From: Varroa destructor
Lineage: Eukaryota; Arthropoda; Arachnida; Mesostigmata; Varroidae
Direction of reading: 5' to 3'
Assembly (NCBI RefSeq): GCF_002443255.2
Contig: NW_019211455.1
Location: 47,799,489 to 47,863,488 of the forward strand
Length of the DNA stretch: 64,000 bases
Shown piece after piece: positions 40,801 to 54,299 of this stretch. Numbering within the stretch: the first letter of the stretch is position 1; every line of letters begins with the position of its first letter. The notes beneath the pieces were generated by a model. It had not been told where the DNA came from. It was given only the letters and a program-made list of their open reading frames with translations, and searched no databases. A program made the position numbers and the translations under genes.

Positions 40801-43210
40801 GAACGCCATCTGTACTGCAAATCACCTATCGGCCTTCTCCCCTTCAAATGGTACATAACGGTACAACGCTTCAGTTTGAATGTCACACGTACTACGTACG
40901 AGACATCGGATAAGCCTGAATCCGAAGAAAAGTCATTTCATCGTTCTCGTTTATTTATAGAAAATTACTTCACAGCTGCGAACATTGGCAAGCCTATATA
41001 GAACCTTTGGACTCTGTTGCTAGCATCGTGGTGGAGTCATTGCTTCTTCTGTCTGCAACACTGTATGTATGACGTATAAGCTAAGCATAACACGATAGTT
41101 CTGGTAGATGAATGACACCAATTTTTCGAAGAATTACGGAATAGTACGTCGCGCACCTCTACCTTGTCTCCAGACACGCTGATAGGTACAGCTATTAATA
41201 TTAAACGTCTTGCTCGAGTCCAACAATAAATCAACTACTCAGTATTCGAATAGTAGTTCCTTCAATGAAACGCACTTATGCCGCAAGCATATAAACATCT
41301 TACCCCTCATATCTAGGCTCCTAAAATCCGGGTACTGAAATCTATGTGAGTTCAGATAGGTCTTCTCTCTAGGTCAATAGTAGTCCTTACACATTTCCCT
41401 AATGATTGCCATTTCTGTATCACACAAGCGGATATAGAATAGAAACGACCAAAACAATAACACCGGTAGTCTTGTTGCTACGTGTACCGTCTTCGACCTG
41501 TATATGTTGTAAGGTATTGCTAAAATCGTTAGACAAATCCTACGTATATTTGCTAAATATACGCCGAAATTATAATAGGAAATTACGGTGACTAAGCGTG
41601 AACTATGTTGTTTCAATGATTTAGTGATTTCCACTAGATTATTGACACTGGAATCACTCCACAAGATAAATTGCACGATTTTTTCTAATCTTCTTTTCAA
41701 CTCAAAGAATAACACATAGTGCCATTGAATCCTACTTCCCTACACTGGCTTGTAGCTGTTTTTTTTTGTGAATACGTTAACGCTGAAAAATCAATAGGGT
41801 CTTACTTTTTACTATCTATAATATCTTGATTTTTACTTGCCTAAACCATTTTACTAGAGGATATTGTTCTATCTCAGATTTATATGAACGAAATTAATCG
41901 ACGCGCCTTACCATACAGCGTCGATATTCGAAACAGTCTGACCTCGAACCATCCGCCTCAAAGGGCTTTCATCCCCTACTCTAATGTGTGCCATGCCTCT
42001 AGAAACATCAGGCATCAGGTAACAGTAGCATCTTGGGCGAATGGTACATAGGGAGCGCTCGACCTCTCTCTTACCTGGTCCTGCAGTGTTACTTAATGGC
42101 AACATTATCGCAAGAGCCTTTGTTTAGACAAATCACTGCCAGCTGCCATATTAATGTAAGGTTGTATATTGAACACACGTACGCTGTAGCGTTAGTTGCC
42201 TTCTTAGACCTGATTTGTAGACAAATCATTAACCCCTAGCGGCCCAGTCAGCGTGTTTGTAGTCAGTACCCTGTGCAGAAAAATAAGCAAAACAATCAAG
42301 GCAGCAACCCATCTCCGCAGTTACGTTTATGTATAAGAAAAGCAACGTTTGTATGCCACCAGAAGTCGGGCAGAGACGGATCACAAATAATGGATAAAAC
42401 AAAAAAAAAGCGGAGATATGGCAGAAAAGGAAAAAAACTGAAATTAAAAATTAAGACCTGTCCATATGAAATTGATAATAAAAAAAGATTAAACTCGTTA
42501 TAAAAAGCACTGGATCATAAGTCCAGATGAGGTTTCTTGTAGCGATCGAACGTTAGCTCCATTTCCGAGTCCATTTTCGACGTCCGATGAAGTTGGTGCC
42601 CCTGTTTACATAATTAAGTTGTTAACAACGAGACCACGTGAAGTGATGGCGTTCGTTGAAAACCAAGAAGCGTCTTCGTTCATCGCATCATATCGCAAGC
42701 TATCATAGACGGCTGGAAACAACAAATGTCAAACCACATAATACTGAGTTGCGAGCTTCTTGAATACGTACCAACCGCCCGCTTCGATAGAGGGCCATTA
42801 CGTGTATTACTATCGGTGTTATGTTTACTTTGTGCAGCCATTCCAAGTCAAAATACTTTGAAATTGAAACAAAAAATTCTTACATTTCTGTTTACGATAC
42901 GATACGATCGATTACGATACAACAATACGACGATAATTTTTTTTATGAGCTCCTATTTGCTGGTTATTGCGTCTGTATATATTAGTCAAGTTACAATAGG
43001 CTCACCTTTATTCCTTATATCTCGCTCCTCACTAACACAAAAGAAATTCCATAATATAATAGTGATTATAGTAAATAGGTCAATATGTACATAAAATTTC
43101 AGTCAAAAAATTACTAAAACCTTTATTACTTAATATCCGTATAACTCAAGCTGTGACTATAATTTCTACGAAAAAACAGAGGTGAAAATTATAATCAAAC
43201 CGTTACTATA
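37837..43210. other. Region without recognisable genes
   Basis: It has scattered short open frames on both strands. The longest (42726-43094, plus, 122 codons) is hydrophobic and AT-rich and shows no family motif. A lysine-rich frame at 42273-42503 reflects A-rich DNA. CGATA-type repeats lie at about 42893-42928. Confidence 0.5.
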
Positions 43211-43348
43211 GGTATGCGTTTAGCTTAGAGAATCATCGGGTAGATAAGCGTATTGAGGACTGTGGTCGGACTGGATTAAATTATATATTTAATTATTATA
43301 TACCCGATATATATGCTACCCGATGATTCTCTGAGCTAAAGGCATACC
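43211..43348. repeat. Long foldback: 33-bp inverted arms around a 72-base loop
   Basis: Left arm 43211-43243 and right arm 43316-43348 match in inverted orientation at 31 of 33 positions. On a plus-strand RNA one of the two differences is a G-U wobble. The loop is AT-rich and carries an extra copy of the arm motif ACCCGAT. No target-site duplication is evident. Candidates are a small foldback or MITE-like element, or a hairpin RNA precursor. Confidence 0.85.
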
Positions 43349-43620
43349 CAGAGCTTCAATTTCTCATACACATGTATCTTATTTGTACTGTCAGAATAGT
43401 GCGGAAAACAATTGTCAAGAGCTGTTGGCTACTGCTGCCCTTCTTCTGACAATTAAGTTGGGTTCGTGGACAATGTCGAACCAGACGATAAAATAGGTCT
43501 CGGGTATAGTCGTAATGAAAGGGTCACTTCACATAGATGCCGCAGGCCCGCGGGATCTTCCGTTACATATAAACGATGAACGGTTCGAACTAAGTCAAGT
43601 TCAAATCCGGTTTTACCTCA

Positions 43621-43911
43621 TTAGCTTGCTTTCGACATTCTCAGAACAACCTTTCCAGTCTCCCTGTCGACAATATTTCTGAAGTGACTGCAAGCTCGCT
43701 TGTACTTGAATTTGTCGTCTTCGTTAAGCCATCTGTCTATTCGAAGGATACAGCTTTTGCATGCTCTACAAAGCATGCCTTCGATGAAATCTCGTCCTGC
43801 CTCACTTTCGAGCGACTGTGAGATTGAATAGCACATATCTGCCCATGTCATATTCGACACCAGCTTCCTCCAAAAACGGATATGCGTACTGACAAAGCAG
43901 TCATGGCGTAG
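43621..43911 (-). CDS. Possible terminal exon of an unrecognised gene
   Basis: An open frame of 96 codons ending in TAA. It reads FWRKLVSNMTWADMC and, further on, CRACKSC and IDRWLNEDDKFKYKRAC, then ends RMSKAS. Composition is charged and cysteine-containing, unlike neighbouring noise. A TTTGTCAG near 43890 would be a fair acceptor. No family is recognised and no matching upstream exon is secure; an open stretch at 44030-44170 (minus) after a TTTCAG is a weak candidate. Treat as hypothetical. Confidence 0.35.
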   Translation of the reverse strand, partial: LRHDCFVSTHIRFWRKLVSNMTWADMCYSISQSLESEAGRDFIEGMLCRACKSCILRIDRWLNEDDKFKYKRACSHFRNIVDRETGKVVLRMSKAS

Positions 43912-44860
43912 TCATCACGCTAACCAGCGAGACACCGTCATACAGTTAGCCAGCGCCATTTCCAGACCTCGGCTCGGCGGTTCGTTTGACTAATTAACGA
44001 AATCACCGGAACCTGTTAGGTCTTCGTAGAGTGCGATAATCGATAATAGACCGACAGACAGCTAAAAAACAAATAGAATTTCCTGTTAGGGGTAACGCCG
44101 CTGCTTCCGTAGCACAGAACCACCTGTCTGTACAGAAGATCGAGACAGCATTGACGTTTACACGACCTGAAATTTCGTATGGTAGACCCCTGAGCTTTGC
44201 ATGTTTCCATCTGCAGGATACAGTGGCAGTAGATAGATGAGTGCAGCTCTTAAGGAGCTCGTGGGGGGGCAGAGCCTCAGAAAACAGACGGGTGCATATC
44301 GTGACTTAGAAGTATTCTGTCTACTATATTGTAGATTATAGTCGTCAGCCAGCCTGTCGTGTTAGATAGTGAATTGCTGCGAATGTTAATAAAATAGGAT
44401 GTATACTAATCGTTGTACGACTAGCAGATGATATTGATACGTAACGCAGGAGTAAACAAACGCCATCTGTCAATGTACGTATCCTGTCAGTGCAAAAGTG
44501 GTCGTTGATGGATAAACAACAACATGGCGTTTACAAGTGGCATTATGGCACATATGATATGAGTGTGTATGCAATAATATAACTGTTTGTAGAATTATGT
44601 TGGAACTAGGTTGACGTCTGCATGCGAAATATACGGTGCACATGCGCCTACGAGGCGCAAGATCATATGCGTAGCGTAAATGATTTGCAACGATAGAAGA
44701 CACCAAAAATTCGCTATCAGTTAGGTTTTTATTGAAACCATTATGTAGCAAGCAGTATGTCTCGTAGTTTTTGAATTTCCGCATCAATCGTATGATTGGA
44801 AAGATGGCAGTGTATTTTTCATCTTTATTATGTTTTTCTTATTTTCTCTGCATGCGAACA

Positions 44861-44878
44861 ATGTATGTATGTATGTAT
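44861..44878. repeat. ATGT tetranucleotide run
   Basis: Just over four units of ATGT. Confidence 0.85.
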
Positions 44879-46330
44879 CGTAGGTTTCGATAGTACAATG
44901 TGTTAAACTATGGAACATACGTATCTGTTTTTGATAGAACGTGGGTTATCCTCACTATTTTCATGTATGAGAAAGGCCAAATCTAGTTATACATTACAAA
45001 TGTGAAAGAAAAAAAGACATGTGATGAAATTGGCAACCCAAATTGATTAGTTTTTTCTTTGAAACAGTAATGATTATTAGTAAAAAAAAGGAGCATGGTA
45101 GATTTAAAGACAATCTACATGAAGATCATACACTAGAAGAGCATAGAAATTTCATCTGTGTAGGAAATGGGCTAGGTAGGTAACATCCAGTACAGTTTGT
45201 TATACATGGCATATTGAAACTGCATGTTGAACGCTATAATTTTACCATTAGCTGATTAGCCTATTTGCCCCCTTTTTTTTTTTGTCTTTTTTGAGGAAAC
45301 ACATATTTACAACGGGATCGACCGTTCGCCGTAGACCCATCGTACAGATTTTAGTAAAGAAATCTATAGCTGCGCGCCGAGTCTATTCCTAAAGGCTGCT
45401 CAAGGTTAATATGTAAGTTACAAGTAATTTACCTTTACCCGAAGCAGTTTTGCTTGTTCGAATAACTGTAGCCACGGCTACATTGTCGCAAGAGTATACT
45501 ATTAAATACTAAGTTGAGCGCATTCAGAATTGTCTCTGTTCTCAACCTAGCGAGATACAAACCTTCCAGCCGTCTCCAGTACAGGATAGGGCCAATGGAG
45601 CATAGACGAGTGACAACACGGTATGCGATTATGACCAATTTCTGTTAAAATAATAAATTTCATTGTTTAAAAATAACTATTTTATCACTGTTGGCGGTTA
45701 CCATCGTCACTAGATTACGTCGCTCAGAAAACTGTTTTTACTCAGTCTGACCACAGACATGATGCAGTGAATGAACTATCGTAGCTTTTAATAAAATATC
45801 TCATTATTACTGCAGTTTAGTAGCTTACGCTCAATAGTAAAATTTCATAGACTAATTAATAGATTGTCACAAAAACAACAGCAGAACTTCTGCTTGATAT
45901 GGAGTTCTGCCTCGTTTTCGTACTGTTTCTTGTTGTTATTTCATCATAAATCCAAGTAGGTCAACGTGTATATTGTTCCCGTTATGAAACAGCAATGACG
46001 AACGCCGCGGCAAACCTGAAATGCCTGTCAATTTCACAAATTGACGGTAATAGTAACATTGATAATAAAAGGCGTGGTAGTTATTCGTAATTAAATAAAA
46101 TCTTTACTTTCAATAGAAAAATAAACGATAAATATTAATTTGTCCATTTGGTTGCTAAGCATAAGATGAAGTCGTTACCCAAATATACCACATACACTGA
46201 ATTCTGTCATCGACTGGAGCGTTAGAACGTGTCAACCGCTCAGCCTTTATTGATAAAATAGGTTTTACGCCAAGTAATTGTGTTTAACCTAAGCACAAAG
46301 ATTAGTCTATGCCAAACACTATAAAGGACA

Positions 46331-46358
46331 TCTCTCTCTCTCTCCCTCTCTCTCTCTG
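46331..46358. repeat. CT microsatellite
   Basis: TC dinucleotides with one CC interruption. Confidence 0.9.
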
Positions 46359-46599
46359 CTTCGTCTCTTTCTTGCGGCAGAAAATAGACTCGTCGCTTAC
46401 CGGACCAGATATGTTTGGGGCCGACGTGCAACTGCTTTCGCCGACCCACATATCTCAGACCTGTGTCATGCGCATACACCGTATACGAAGTATGCAGAAT
46501 TGTAGGCATTATTCTGTTCAATTTAGCGACACGTCTATAATTATATACTATCCATACACTGTCGTCAAATCCAAGAAAGTGGTTGACGCTGTATAAGAA

Positions 46600-47650
46600 C
46601 TGTGCTCAACACCTTTATCCTTCTTTCGTATATCTTGAACTACCCATATTCTCTTCACCATAAGTGCCAAGTTTCCTAAGAATCCCAAAAGTTCTCTTGT
46701 CAGCGCCTCTACGAGACATGAGAAATTTCACATCTAAAATCGCACGCTCGTTTGTTCCCTCCACCGCAACAGTGTGTAAGCATATAGCAAGCAGCAGTTT
46801 TCCTCTGTTCCCAACAACAACCGCTTTTGGGTCGTCGACAAACCATTGCTGCCTGTTCTGAAAGCAGAAGGAAGAACAGTGAAGTCTACGAACGTTCCTC
46901 GCAGTCTCCGCTTTGGACGAGCTAAGATGTACGGCATGTCATTAGAACATAGCTGTCACACGCGAGGGAGTATAAAAGCAGAGGTCAAGCCAGAAACGTT
47001 TGGAAGTGCCAGGTTGAACGAATGTCAGACGGATCCAAACGGTGAGAGAAAATGGGCACTGTAACCCACAGTCGGACAGCTTGGGTCCGCTGGCTTACGG
47101 CCATCAAGAACCTATGGCTGAATCGGATAGGCTTGGTCATCAGCTGAACTTGTATTATACTCTTCTTCTCAACTCTTTCGCGTACAACGCGCAACATCGC
47201 TGTTCCTGAACGGGATGGCGCAGAGCGAGTGGAGATACGACAATGTAAGGTGAAGCACCTCTGGCTACTAGGAACGGCCAACACCTGCCGAGATGGAAAA
47301 AGCTTTCGAAAAGTTCTGGCTTTCGACCCGTTCGCTTGACAGCTGGATGTCGCGGAAGCTTGTCGCAAAGAAGGACTACTCTACGCGAGGCGTAGCCTCT
47401 ACAGTCGATACTATGTTGTGGAATAGCGTGCTATGCCAAAGACGCCACGATGACCATGGTAATAGTGCCATCGAATCAACGTGTCAAGCTTTTCCAGACT
47501 CGCTCGCGTGAGAGGTTGGTGGAAACAAACACAATGTAACAGTCTAGGGGGTAAAGCTGCCAAAGTTACTCTTTCTCGACAAACGAAAACAAAAGTTCCT
47601 TGATAAAAAAGCGACGCGATTTTATGGATGAAGCACTGCACAGGAAATGC
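46600..47650. other. Block of overlapping open frames on both strands
   Basis: This stretch looks less AT-rich than its neighbours and is open in several frames, including 46985-47368 (minus, 127 codons), 46846-47064 (plus) and 47293-47511 (plus). I recognise no motif. It may be a decayed coding sequence or simply GC-richer DNA with few stops. Confidence 0.3.
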
Positions 47651-50600
47651 TAAGGTAGTTTAGCGTTTGTTCACCACTGGGTGGATGGTAAGAGCTACAC
47701 AAGTTAAAAAAAGCCATTTAATTCGAAATGGGGCACGGAATAGGTCGTTGACTGCTAACGGTCGTTTGTTGGGGCGCGTTTAGTTAAACCTAAGGACCTA
47801 AGGTACACAAGCGATGGGTTTTTAGTTTGCATTTTGTGCATAGGTTTCCGTGCTTGGTAGTCGGTGATTACTTGATTCCAACGGTTTGGTACGGGATGAC
47901 CAGAAGTAGCTAAGGTAATAATATTGAAGTGGACTGACGCATGGGATCTGCCAGTCATGCGTTTGACTCTTTGATGGTCATCAATACGATTAGTTCAACA
48001 TCCTTGGTATTTTGCTATGCGTCCACCGCTATTGTTAGACACCACAACAATAACAAGACGGCAGTTAGTGTGCCCCACCTCTGACCTGCGCAGGGATTAA
48101 ATTTGATTTCCCTTCAACTATTAAATATATAATCTATATTTACCCAGTTTTGACCAACTGGTTTTCCGCCATTCAGATCATGATAACTGGACACTCTGTC
48201 CGTCATAAGACAGCGCAACAATATGTGATAGCTAATTCGCATAAACTATAATTTTGATTTTAAGAGTGTCTTATCTGGATTCACCATCACACTCTACACA
48301 TAAGGAGCATTATAGGCGGTTCGCTGTCGCTGGCACAAACTGCGCCCTTCTATTACGATTTAAGATTACGCTAGCACTTAATTATTATTTGCTTTTACCG
48401 TTTGTGTCCAGTGTAAGTTTCCTTTCAACCTACCACCCCCCTCAAATCCGCAAGTCGGGATAGCTTACCTAGGGATAAAGTAAGCTTTGATTGAGCGTTG
48501 GTTAGGTTTTAACTTTAACGTTCAGCATCGCTGTTTCTGCCGTCCGGCAGTCGATCATACGGCTGGCTCTCAGTGTCCTCCCGGCTGGCTAAGCGCTCAG
48601 CACAGACACGGTGGAACACTCGTCAACATAATGATACCTTGAAAACGACGAGGCTGTGACATGTCGGGCTGTTTACGTTGCTTGCCTGGGTTCTCGAGAC
48701 CCATCTTTGCGTTTAGTCGTATAGCCTAGCAACGAGCTAGTGCTAGGGCTACAAAATTACCCCTATGTCGCCATTTAGTACGGTAACAATCCAAATCAGG
48801 TTAGGACCCGGATCGCCGGATTCTTTAGACATGGACTTACTCACATCTGGACAGTAAGGTAGATAGAAGTATCAGCCAGTCATTTCCAACGTACGCTAGT
48901 ATCTATCGTGTGTAACTAGTGGTTCATTCTTAGTGTAGTTGGTAGAACAGTTCTGATTTCGTGTTTAGTCCATTAATGGCTCACTTTATGACCAGAGTGC
49001 CTGACGATTTCTGTATACGAAAGAAAAAAAGCTCACTAATCCATTGGAAAAAGCTTTCCCTTGCCAATATCTACAGGGAATTAAGCTTACACCTCCTATT
49101 CTCGTTAGTAATTATCGTTTAACGCCGTCGCAAACTTCAGCGTTTTATTAGCCATTCTGTCGAGATGAATAAGAACGAGTATATGAAAAGACTAGGCAAT
49201 TAGTTTTATCATTTATTAACAAATAATGGACTACTATCGGTTTCACAGATGTTCCAAGGATTACGTCTTTGTTTCTGCCTTATTAAATATCTAATACAAC
49301 ATTAAAGTGAAGGGGAAGTTGTTGGCAGTACGCTACCTGCAGCGTCTGTTGACGTTACATGTAAACGTCCCAGTACATTTCTTAACCATCTACATATGTT
49401 CCTACGTCCCTTTTACGTGGTATCGTTCGTCATAGCCTCAAGACCAGGTTTCCTGCTGAACAGCTACTTCTGGCCTTATTGTTATATTGATGCTTGTCAA
49501 GGTAGCATTATACTTTGACAATCAGCATGACTAAGTACTGCCTTAACAACCATTCGAATAAGAGCTGTCTAAAGCCATGGAGATGATTCGACCACCACTG
49601 GCTTTACGGCTAATATTCCCTCGCGGGTAGCAAAATCGAGGAAAGGGTTCCACTTCTTCCCGTCTAACGATATAAAACCGCTTCTCGTATTTAAGTGGGT
49701 GGGTCTGGTATTAGTGAGTAGCAGGGCCCGGTGGGCTGCGACGATAATGAGCTCAACAATACCGCTTTGCTGCCATTTATCTTCTACTGCTAAAAGACTA
49801 TTTCCTTCCAGTCGTGATGGTACTCACGCAATGAAGTGAGCGACAGTCATTAATCGACAGTGTACTTGTGAGAAATAATTCCTCGTATAACAATGTCTGT
49901 TTAAATAATCGTGACCTTTTTGTTTTGCCATATTTACCACTTATTTTGATGTATATCTTTGTTACGATGGGCATTATCGCTAAGACAGCGTAAATTAACG
50001 ATAAATTTCCGATGTATTTATCATTTATAGCGTGATTACGGAAGCGGAATGACTGCGGCCAACAACGATACAATTGACGCTTTGCCACATTGGCTCTGGG
50101 CAGATAATTTCTCTCTCTTAGCCACGAAAATCTTTTAAGAAGACAACTACGTAAAAAATGTCTACGGGCAATTTTTAGGAATCAGCTCTATATGTTAATA
50201 CTGTTCGATAATTGAGCTCTTATGTTCTTCAATTTTTGCCTGGCTCAGGTCGTTTGCCATTGGCAACAGGCAATATACAACTTCTAAGAGCTGGAATTGG
50301 AGGGGGATGTTCTCATCTCTGCGGAATGGAAAGGTTGGCTAGCAGTAGGATCCCGTACGTTCGCTTATCAAAGGGATTAAAAATTGATACACCGAAAAAA
50401 AAAAGATTACAATGAGCGTATCCAGGCTGTCCGAGCGGGAACGTTCGCATGCTTCGTTATCAACTCGATACGCATACCGTCGTATACAATAGACACAATA
50501 AACAAAGTTGAAGATTCTATGAAGCACCGACAGATTTACCTAGCTATACCTACATACGAGTGTGCACGTGCCCACTAACATGTGTTACCGCAGAATCCAT

Positions 50601-53600
50601 TGCTAGACGTATATTCTCTGAGGGTATCTGTTTCAACACTACCGTTTGATGTCGCGCGCTTTTTTGTGGTATCGGATCTATCTCTGGGCGAGTTTCTATC
50701 TGAAATCAAACCTGCCATATTGAGTGGTAATAAGCTTGGCTTCAATTTGATTCTATTAGATAAACTCTAATCGAGTAAATTGTAAATTAATCAGTACTTG
50801 CCATACAATTGCGTCTCAATGCGCTACATCTCGTTCTACTGATAGCGCGTACGAGGTCGAACGACCTTCACGAATGGTCCGATTCAGCCGACTTCAGCCA
50901 TCTGTGATTCGTGACGCTCAGCATTTATTCAGCCCGCATAGTTCGAGGGTATAGTTTGAGGTCATAGGAGCCAATTGCCCAATAGCAATCAGAGCACGAT
51001 CATGTCAAAGGTACTAATGGTGACAATTCGAAAAAATTATAGGCAGGCAATCTTATATCATATATAATATATGAGTATTGTTTGTTAGTGTTAGTTATCT
51101 TACCTTTTACATTTGCCTTAACTTGGCCTGTCTACTGCACGTTTTTCATAGACAAATATGACTGAAAGAAGCCAGTTAGAAAACGTCGGAGTAAAGCTAG
51201 CGGCATGATTTTAGCTGAACAGATAAGACGAGGCTGACTGCGGTTATATATACATCTATTGTAAATAATCGAAATTTTCGTTCAGTGTTTACCAAAACAT
51301 AAGTATCAGATTATTGCATTTTAATCACGCTTAAAGCTTCCGTATCACTAATCACCTGTCGAATCTCTAACGTAGTGTGAAAAGCTTTATATGCACTTTT
51401 TTGTTTTGTAACTCTGTTACTACTTCGTCAGAGAGCCTATTCTCTGCCCGCTAGACTGTGTTTGACGCCTAGAAGTAGCAAGTTAAGATCAGGGGAGCGT
51501 CAGGACGCTACGGAATACTTTAGAAAATTGTAGAGATCGAACAGCCAGGGCTTAGAGGAACTATCTATTACCAACAAGCACAGAACCACTGCAGAAGAAA
51601 TCTCTCTCCTAAAGGCCTGAGAAAAGAGAGGTCGCAAAGGTTCTCTGTTAACCTGCCTGACGCTCGGTCAGCGCTAGATACAGCTGCCTTCATTTTCAGT
51701 GAGTGGTTCGCTATAATTGTCCTAACTTTGGAGGCAAGCTTTCGTGTACATTTAGGATGTAGTCATGCGGTGCCACCATGTACCGTCTAGTCGCTTAAAA
51801 TCACATCTACCAACAAGCAGTCTTTAGCAGCACCCGCCCAGTAGAGAAACAAGCATGTTTAAAATACTATTGCTGGCGTAAAGCCGATCCAAAAGCCGAT
51901 CCAAAATCAGCGTGCCGCTGGCTGGCATTCTGTAGTGACTGAGCCCCTCAGTATAAACAAGGTCCTACTTAGGCAGAAACTGATGTGTATCTTTGGGAAG
52001 ACACGTTCAGTCAATGAGATACCTAAATCATGTATAATATATACTAATCATAACAGTAGCACTAATAGCTTCATAGGTTAAACTTATAAGTTGTATTTAG
52101 AGATCGTTTTAGCTAAGGCGCAGTGTCAAGATTGAACTCAAGTGCACAAATGACCTCTGGATAATCCCTTGTATGCTTTAAAGTAGCAAACAAAACAGCG
52201 TTTGGTTAAGATATAAGATTGAGTCTACAACAGGATTCGATGAGGATATATGCAATGACAGGGAAACAATGGTCCTAGATAAATTTGAAGTAAACTTGGT
52301 AAAATACGAACACTATTCCCGTACGTTATTATGGAACGTACACACTTTGGATGGCTTCCGTGTGTTCCTAACTCGACCGGTCAACGAACGATAGGCGATT
52401 TCGGTATTGAGTCTGTAGAAATCATATATTTTACAACGTTTGCGATACAGGTTATTGATGCGAATTTCACGAAAGTTACATCCCACAAATATATAAAAGT
52501 TATGCTGGTTAGAAATACACCGATATCCAGAGCTAACAAAGAAGGGCTCTGTGCGACACGCCTCGCACGTACAACTTTCTAATATTGAAATAAAATGTAG
52601 GGCAGTTTTTATAATATAACTAATAACAGGCGCCAGGTCGTTCGAAAACGATTGTGATTCACTTTGTATTCAAATGGATGGGTGGGGGTGATCCAGTGGA
52701 ATTAGCTCTCGTAGTCCTTGAAAGCGGATTTTCCGTGTTTGGGTGCTGAGATTGGCTAAAATAGGTAAATAGAGGATTGTGTAAACCAGAAAAAGGTATG
52801 AGTCCACGAACTGGATAGGCAACGTAGTATTACTGCAATTAGTGCTTTGTTGCTGGTCAGACGGATCCTTTACTCAGATAAGTCTAACCTGTAACCAGTC
52901 AAATGGTAGCGGTATGATTGTGAGAGCTGCGTGAACGTGCCAGGTCGGCAGTGGAAAATTTGGGACGATATGAATATGGTTCAATCATAATTTTTGTTTG
53001 TGACAAACTTTTATGGTATAAAACGTTTCTGTTGGCTGACAGAGTTATGAAATAGGGGCATGCTAGAGCTATATATTTGTTTCATTTTCTAGCTCTGAGC
53101 CCCGGTAAAGGTGGCAATCTACAAAATCATTCTGTTATTGTACTCATTTTGACTTGTTCCTATAGCTGACATCCTAAATTGCGTTTTTGAATCATGAACG
53201 AGGCAGTTCCGGTGTAGTCGAATGCTTCCAAGCTCAGTAAACGCTTTATATTCAAGGCAGAAGTATAACGCGCGTCATTACAGAAGATATGTCGTAGAAG
53301 CCTATGGAGAACGTTTACACACGTATTCCTAGTTAATATCTAGGACACCTCACAATAATATAATAGATTACTTTCAAAAGTGAAGTTAGATAGTAAAATA
53401 TAATATGAAGAGGTCGAAGTGAATAACATAAATTATATTAAAAAAAAAAATAATAACGGTGAAAAACCCGTAGAAATCGCTATGCTGGTTAGACGGGGTT
53501 TGCTATTAGGGGATTAAAAGGATAATTTTGTTACTATCGAAGAGTCAATCCTGTCAGCGAAGCAGTTACTATTGTGTTAGGATTGCTTTTGTATGGTTCG

Positions 53601-54299
53601 CTTACTACTCGATCAACAGATGAAACGCTTTGCATTCAATCGGATGATCGTTTTTCGATCGATTTATCGTCTAATGTACAATTTTTTTTTTTTTTTTGTC
53701 AATAAAAAATATTTTTGTCAATATGATGATTTTTATTATGTGCCGTTTTTTCTTTCCATAACTTTTTCCTTGGACTGCTCTCGTGTGACGACACCGCGTA
53801 GCGCGCTTATCACATACGGCTACCCTCAATAGAACGCTGGCTGTACTGCAAACTGGATGGAAATAGTTGTATATATTTTCGAAGATAATCATTCTACCAC
53901 GTAAAATAGAACGAAAAAAAACTTTGAAATACAAAATTATGTTTCAAAATTAGCTTTTGAATCGACTTGAACTAGGGTATAAATAGCGATGTTGTCACCA
54001 TTTAAGTTTGCGAAACGTTCCTTTAAAACACTTTAAGTTCTTCTGATGTTGGTCCCGGTTTTAATTAATTTTTGCGTTCCTGTACCGCCTATAGATAACC
54101 GATATTTGCCAACAGCAATTGAATCCATCAATTTTTTTGTCATTTGTCCGAATTAACCAACAGTTAATGCATCCTGTTATTCCATTAGCTTGTTAACTTC
54201 GACCCGTCAACTTTTGCTATTTTAACTTGCTTCTGAAGTGAATTTCCATATTGCGTTCTATACTATATATTACTATGTCAATTTAGAAACAATAGTCAT
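47651..54299. other. Region without recognisable genes
   Basis: Short frames only. A minus-strand frame near 48540-48640 (VFHRVCAERLASRED) looks protein-like but is about 37 codons. A small tandem duplication of AAGCCGATCCA lies at about 51879-51905. Nothing else was recognised. Confidence 0.45.

Larger units (their letters stand above)
43912..46599. other. Region without recognisable genes
   Basis: Only short open frames. It contains an ATGT tetranucleotide run at 44861-44878, a short inverted repeat GTCAATTT/AAATTGAC at about 46028-46047 and a CT microsatellite at 46331-46358. Confidence 0.5.

Noticed and set aside
42726..43094. Hydrophobic 122-codon plus frame as a membrane protein
   Set aside because: Hydrophobic runs are expected from T-rich DNA and there is no family motif or convincing gene context.
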